Shown here: piece after piece, positions 5,712 to 7,386 of the stretch
Position numbering within the stretch: position 1 is the first letter of the stretch
How the letters are laid out: each line of letters begins with the position of its first letter
DNA from: Dehalococcoidales bacterium
Lineage (GTDB): Bacteria > Chloroflexota > Dehalococcoidia > Dehalococcoidales > GCA-2688105
Length of the DNA stretch: 7,386 nt
Assembly: GCA_030640255.1 (NCBI GenBank)
Contig: DAOWJS010000041.1
Coordinates: 1 to 7,386 of the forward strand
Reading direction: 5' to 3'
The notes under the pieces: generated by a model
The model's input: only the letters and a program-made list of their open reading frames with translations
What the model was told of the DNA's origin: nothing
The model's database searches: none
Translations under genes and position numbers: made by a program

Positions 5712-5918
5712 AACAATGAGGAAAGAGCCAAACTTAGGACTTTGTTAAACTATTGGATTGAGCATAATAATGAGCACAGCCAGGAGTTTAGAGAATGGGC
5801 AGACAAGGCAAAGGCGTTTGGCGAAGCCAAGGCCGGTGAAGAGATGGTACAGGCAGCTCAAGAGATGAATAAAGCCAGCAAATTCTTATCTCAAGCCCTG
5901 AGGAGATTAGAGGAGTAA
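5709..5918 (+). CDS. Small helical protein with HNNEH motif, cotranscribed with cooT
   Basis: This 69-residue, highly charged, almost certainly all-helical protein has no signal peptide or membrane segment. Residues 11-27 read TLLNYWIEHNNEHSQEF. His19 and His23 are one helical turn apart with acidic neighbours, a geometry that could bind a metal ion. The C-terminal half (EMVQAAQEMNKASKFLSQALRRLEE) looks like a second amphipathic helix, so a helical hairpin is likely. I recall similar short proteins beside CooT genes (possibly the family called DUF8180), but no function is known to me. The start is ATG 5709 with AAGGGG six bases upstream. An in-frame TTG at 5649 lies inside the conserved leader and is rejected. 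cooT starts four bases after its stop, so the two form one operon. Confidence 0.85.
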   Translation: MNNEERAKLRTLLNYWIEHNNEHSQEFREWADKAKAFGEAKAGEEMVQAAQEMNKASKFLSQALRRLEE

Positions 5919-5922
5919 GGAA

Positions 5923-6141
5923 ATGTGTTTATCTAAGGCATATGTTGATAGAAATGGTAAAAGAGAGCTTCTGATGGAAGAGGTTGCCTCTGTAAAAATT
6001 GAGGGTGAGAAGCTCCTATTAAGGACGCTCTTCGGGGAGCAAAAGGAGATAAAGGCAGATATCAGGGAGATTAATTTTCTTACTCATAGCATCGTCCTGG
6101 AAAATCTAAAGGAAGGAGGTGTTTCACCCAAAGATAAGTGA
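5923..6141 (+). CDS. CooT-family nickel-binding protein
   Basis: This 72-residue protein starts MCLSKAYVDRNG and continues with ELLMEEVASVKIEG, LRTLFGEQKEIKADIREINF and SIVLEN. That is the pattern of the CooT family, small beta-rich proteins found with carbon monoxide dehydrogenase genes and elsewhere. In studied members a dimer binds one nickel ion and the Cys at position 2 is essential; Cys2 is present here. The role is thought to be nickel delivery or storage for Ni enzymes. The ten residues after LENLKE (GGVSPKDK) extend slightly beyond the usual ~62-66. The ATG lies four bases after the upstream stop, with AGGAG seven bases before it inside that gene. No carbon monoxide dehydrogenase or hydrogenase gene is in the window, so its client is unknown. 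Confidence 0.9.
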   Translation: MCLSKAYVDRNGKRELLMEEVASVKIEGEKLLLRTLFGEQKEIKADIREINFLTHSIVLENLKEGGVSPKDK

Positions 6142-6157
6142 CTTTGCTATCTGGAAT

Positions 6158-6229
6158 AAATTTTTTAACTTGTTATTGCATCTTGTTGTAACTACATCTA
6201 ATTGCATAAAATGAAAGGAGATAATAATG
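6158..6229 (+). repeat. Duplicated leader, copy 2 (before the FmdE lipoprotein gene)
   Basis: This is the counterpart of 5637-5711. It lies 16 bases after the cooT stop and runs to the ATG of the lipoprotein gene. Besides the 38-base core, it contains a near-dyad TGTTGTAACTACA (6185-6197) that copy 1 does not preserve. TAAAAT at 6207-6212 with TTGTTG at 6183-6188 (18-base spacer) is a possible promoter here. The segment TCTTGTTGTAACTA (6181-6194) also matches 5125-5138 upstream of fur at 12 of 14 positions. Confidence 0.6.
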
Positions 6230-7386
6230 AAAGGAAAAACAATTGCAACTTTATTGGCTTTGGTAATGGTGGTGTCCAGTGCTCTTGTCGGGTGCGCTGC
6301 ACCGGCCCCAACTGCGCCGGGAGAGGCGTTAATAGTCAACGATTACCCTGATTTAAAGCCGCTAGTTGACTTTGTTGGCGAGGAAAATTTATCGGTGTTG
6401 AATCTGGTAGGATTTAGAGCTGCTGATAGAGCCATGAAGGATTTATCCCTTAGTAGAGGAACGTCAGATGTTCTAGCCCTGACCGATGCCGGCTATATCG
6501 CAAAAATCGGGGAATATACCACAGAGAAAGCCCTTGACGGAGTAATGCTAACTAGTGGCGCTTCCCGAGGTAGAGGGAATCTGGCAAACCTGCATAAACC
6601 ATATAACGCCTCATTGTGGTTTGCCTTCTTTAATAAAGAGAGCAAGGACTGTGTTTACCTTGAAGCCGATAGCCAAGTTGTTAAGACCTATCTGGATAAA
6701 GAAAAGACAGATAGAGATGCCGCTTTAAGTGATTTTATGAAGCTCAAGGACGATGAAATCTTCACTAGGGTCGCCAAAGAGAATATTGACGCCGACAAGC
6801 TGCTCAATAACCCAGAGGCTTGGCAGGAGAAGATGGTTGCTAAGGTATTTGGTGGCAACGAATTCAGCATATTCACCGTATCTAACTTGTGGACTATGGG
6901 GCTACCGAATGAGCTTCTTAAGGTAGCTGAGCTTCACGACCATATCTGCCCTGGAATAATGAGTGGCTATCTGATAGCCAAGTATGTAATAAAACACTTC
7001 CCTACTCCGGACCCCAGAAAGGAATATACCGTCATCGCCATTCCACCCTGGTGCAAGGATGATGCCATCATACAAATTTTTGAAACCAATGTCGGGCATA
7101 AGGCGATGTATGTAAAGCACCTGACCAAGGAACAGAAGACGGCGCTTTCTGGGGAAGCCAAGAAAGTAGCCAACATCTTCATCAATAAGAAGACCAACAA
7201 GGGGGTCGTGGTGGGTTTTGACTGGGCTAAGGTATATGAGGTCGCTGAAATGCCTGATGAAGCGATAGCCAAGTTTAGAGATTTCACAACCTACTGGTGG
7301 TGGTGGGGGAGGCTAAAGGAGGATATAGCGCTCATGGACTATCTAGACAAGCCAGAGGAGTTTGTCTCCACCATAAAAGAGTTTGA
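6227..7386 (+). CDS. Lipoprotein with C-terminal FmdE domain (3' end beyond the window)
   Basis: An open frame of 386 codons runs from ATG 6227 to the edge without a stop; the last two bases are GA, so it may end almost at once. Residues 1-23 form a lipoprotein signal: KGK, a hydrophobic stretch and the lipobox Leu-Val-Gly-Cys23, followed by a Pro/Ala linker. The protein should therefore be lipid-anchored outside the membrane. Residues ~35-200 form a domain I cannot name, containing DGVMLTSGASRGRGNL and LWFAFF. The second half has the FmdE signature AELHDHICPGIMSGYLIA (His237, His239, Cys241; classical proteins have HGHxCPG) and then IPPWCKDD with Cys276. Similar secreted FmdE proteins occur in methanogens as I recall them. 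A TYWWWWG run (Trp357-360) is unusual. GGAG precedes the start by seven bases. Metal or cofactor binding is plausible but unproven. Confidence 0.88.
   Translation, partial: MKGKTIATLLALVMVVSSALVGCAAPAPTAPGEALIVNDYPDLKPLVDFVGEENLSVLNLVGFRAADRAMKDLSLSRGTSDVLALTDAGYIAKIGEYTTEKALDGVMLTSGASRGRGNLANLHKPYNASLWFAFFNKESKDCVYLEADSQVVKTYLDKEKTDRDAALSDFMKLKDDEIFTRVAKENIDADKLLNNPEAWQEKMVAKVFGGNEFSIFTVSNLWTMGLPNELLKVAELHDHICPGIMSGYLIAKYVIKHFPTPDPRKEYTVIAIPPWCKDDAIIQIFETNVGHKAMYVKHLTKEQKTALSGEAKKVANIFINKKTNKGVVVGFDWAKVYEVAEMPDEAIAKFRDFTTYWWWWGRLKEDIALMDYLDKPEEFVSTIKEF

Noticed and set aside
6124..6339. Minus-strand open frame across the cooT end and lipoprotein start
   Set aside because: It is antisense to two well-supported genes and the shared leader, has no family resemblance, and its frame is a by-product of the sense coding.
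6902..7287. Overlapping minus-strand open frames within the lipoprotein gene
   Set aside because: They mirror the FmdE coding frame, and neither resembles a known protein.
4428..7386. Methanogenesis-type formylmethanofuran pathway, suggested by the FmdB and FmdE names
   Set aside because: Both are family names taken from an archaeal operon. No catalytic formylmethanofuran dehydrogenase subunit is present, and the two genes are in different units.

Overview
The window looks like chromosomal DNA of an anaerobic bacterium, most plausibly a Dehalococcoidia-like member of the Chloroflexota. This rests on recalled family resemblance and was not searched. The clues are the FmdB-type zinc ribbon beside dtd, the DUF951-dinB pair, the small SWIM protein, and the Fur/CooT/FmdE-lipoprotein set. 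Five consecutive + or divergent genes (pyrF, folC, the FmdB-like gene, dtd, fur) start with GTG or TTG. There are no rRNA or tRNA genes, insertion sequences, CRISPR arrays or clear signs of recent transfer.

Left part (1-2412). The 3' end of a + strand gene, possibly an Mrr-type restriction endonuclease, runs into the window and stops 8 bases before the convergent end of dinB. A minus-strand unit reads pyrF -> DUF951 protein -> dinB (2412 down to 164). Its genes are tightly packed: 18 bases separate pyrF from the DUF951 gene, whose stop overlaps the dinB start. It joins UMP synthesis, a small Cys-containing presumed nucleic-acid-binding protein and a translesion polymerase. pyrF and folC are divergent, and each has a recognisable promoter in the 130-bp gap.

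Middle part (2543-5110). folC (folate polyglutamylation) is followed by a minus-strand gene for an 87-residue SWIM zinc-finger protein. Then comes a hairpin with a T-tract, an AT-rich gap with a candidate promoter, and the two-gene unit FmdB-like zinc ribbon -> dtd (D-aminoacyl-tRNA deacylase).

Right part (5111-7386). This is the most interesting section. A Fur-family metalloregulator with its own promoter is followed by a two-gene unit: a 69-residue helical protein with an H-N-N-E-H motif, and a CooT-family nickel-binding protein. After that comes a lipoprotein with a C-terminal FmdE domain, still open at the window edge. The leader of the two-gene unit and the leader of the lipoprotein gene are diverged copies of one another, aligning from the preceding stop codon to the start codon. 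A shorter related stretch lies upstream of fur. I infer a metal-responsive, possibly nickel-related, locus with shared control. The inference rests on CooT, the regulator family and the duplicated leaders; no metal specificity can be read from the sequence.
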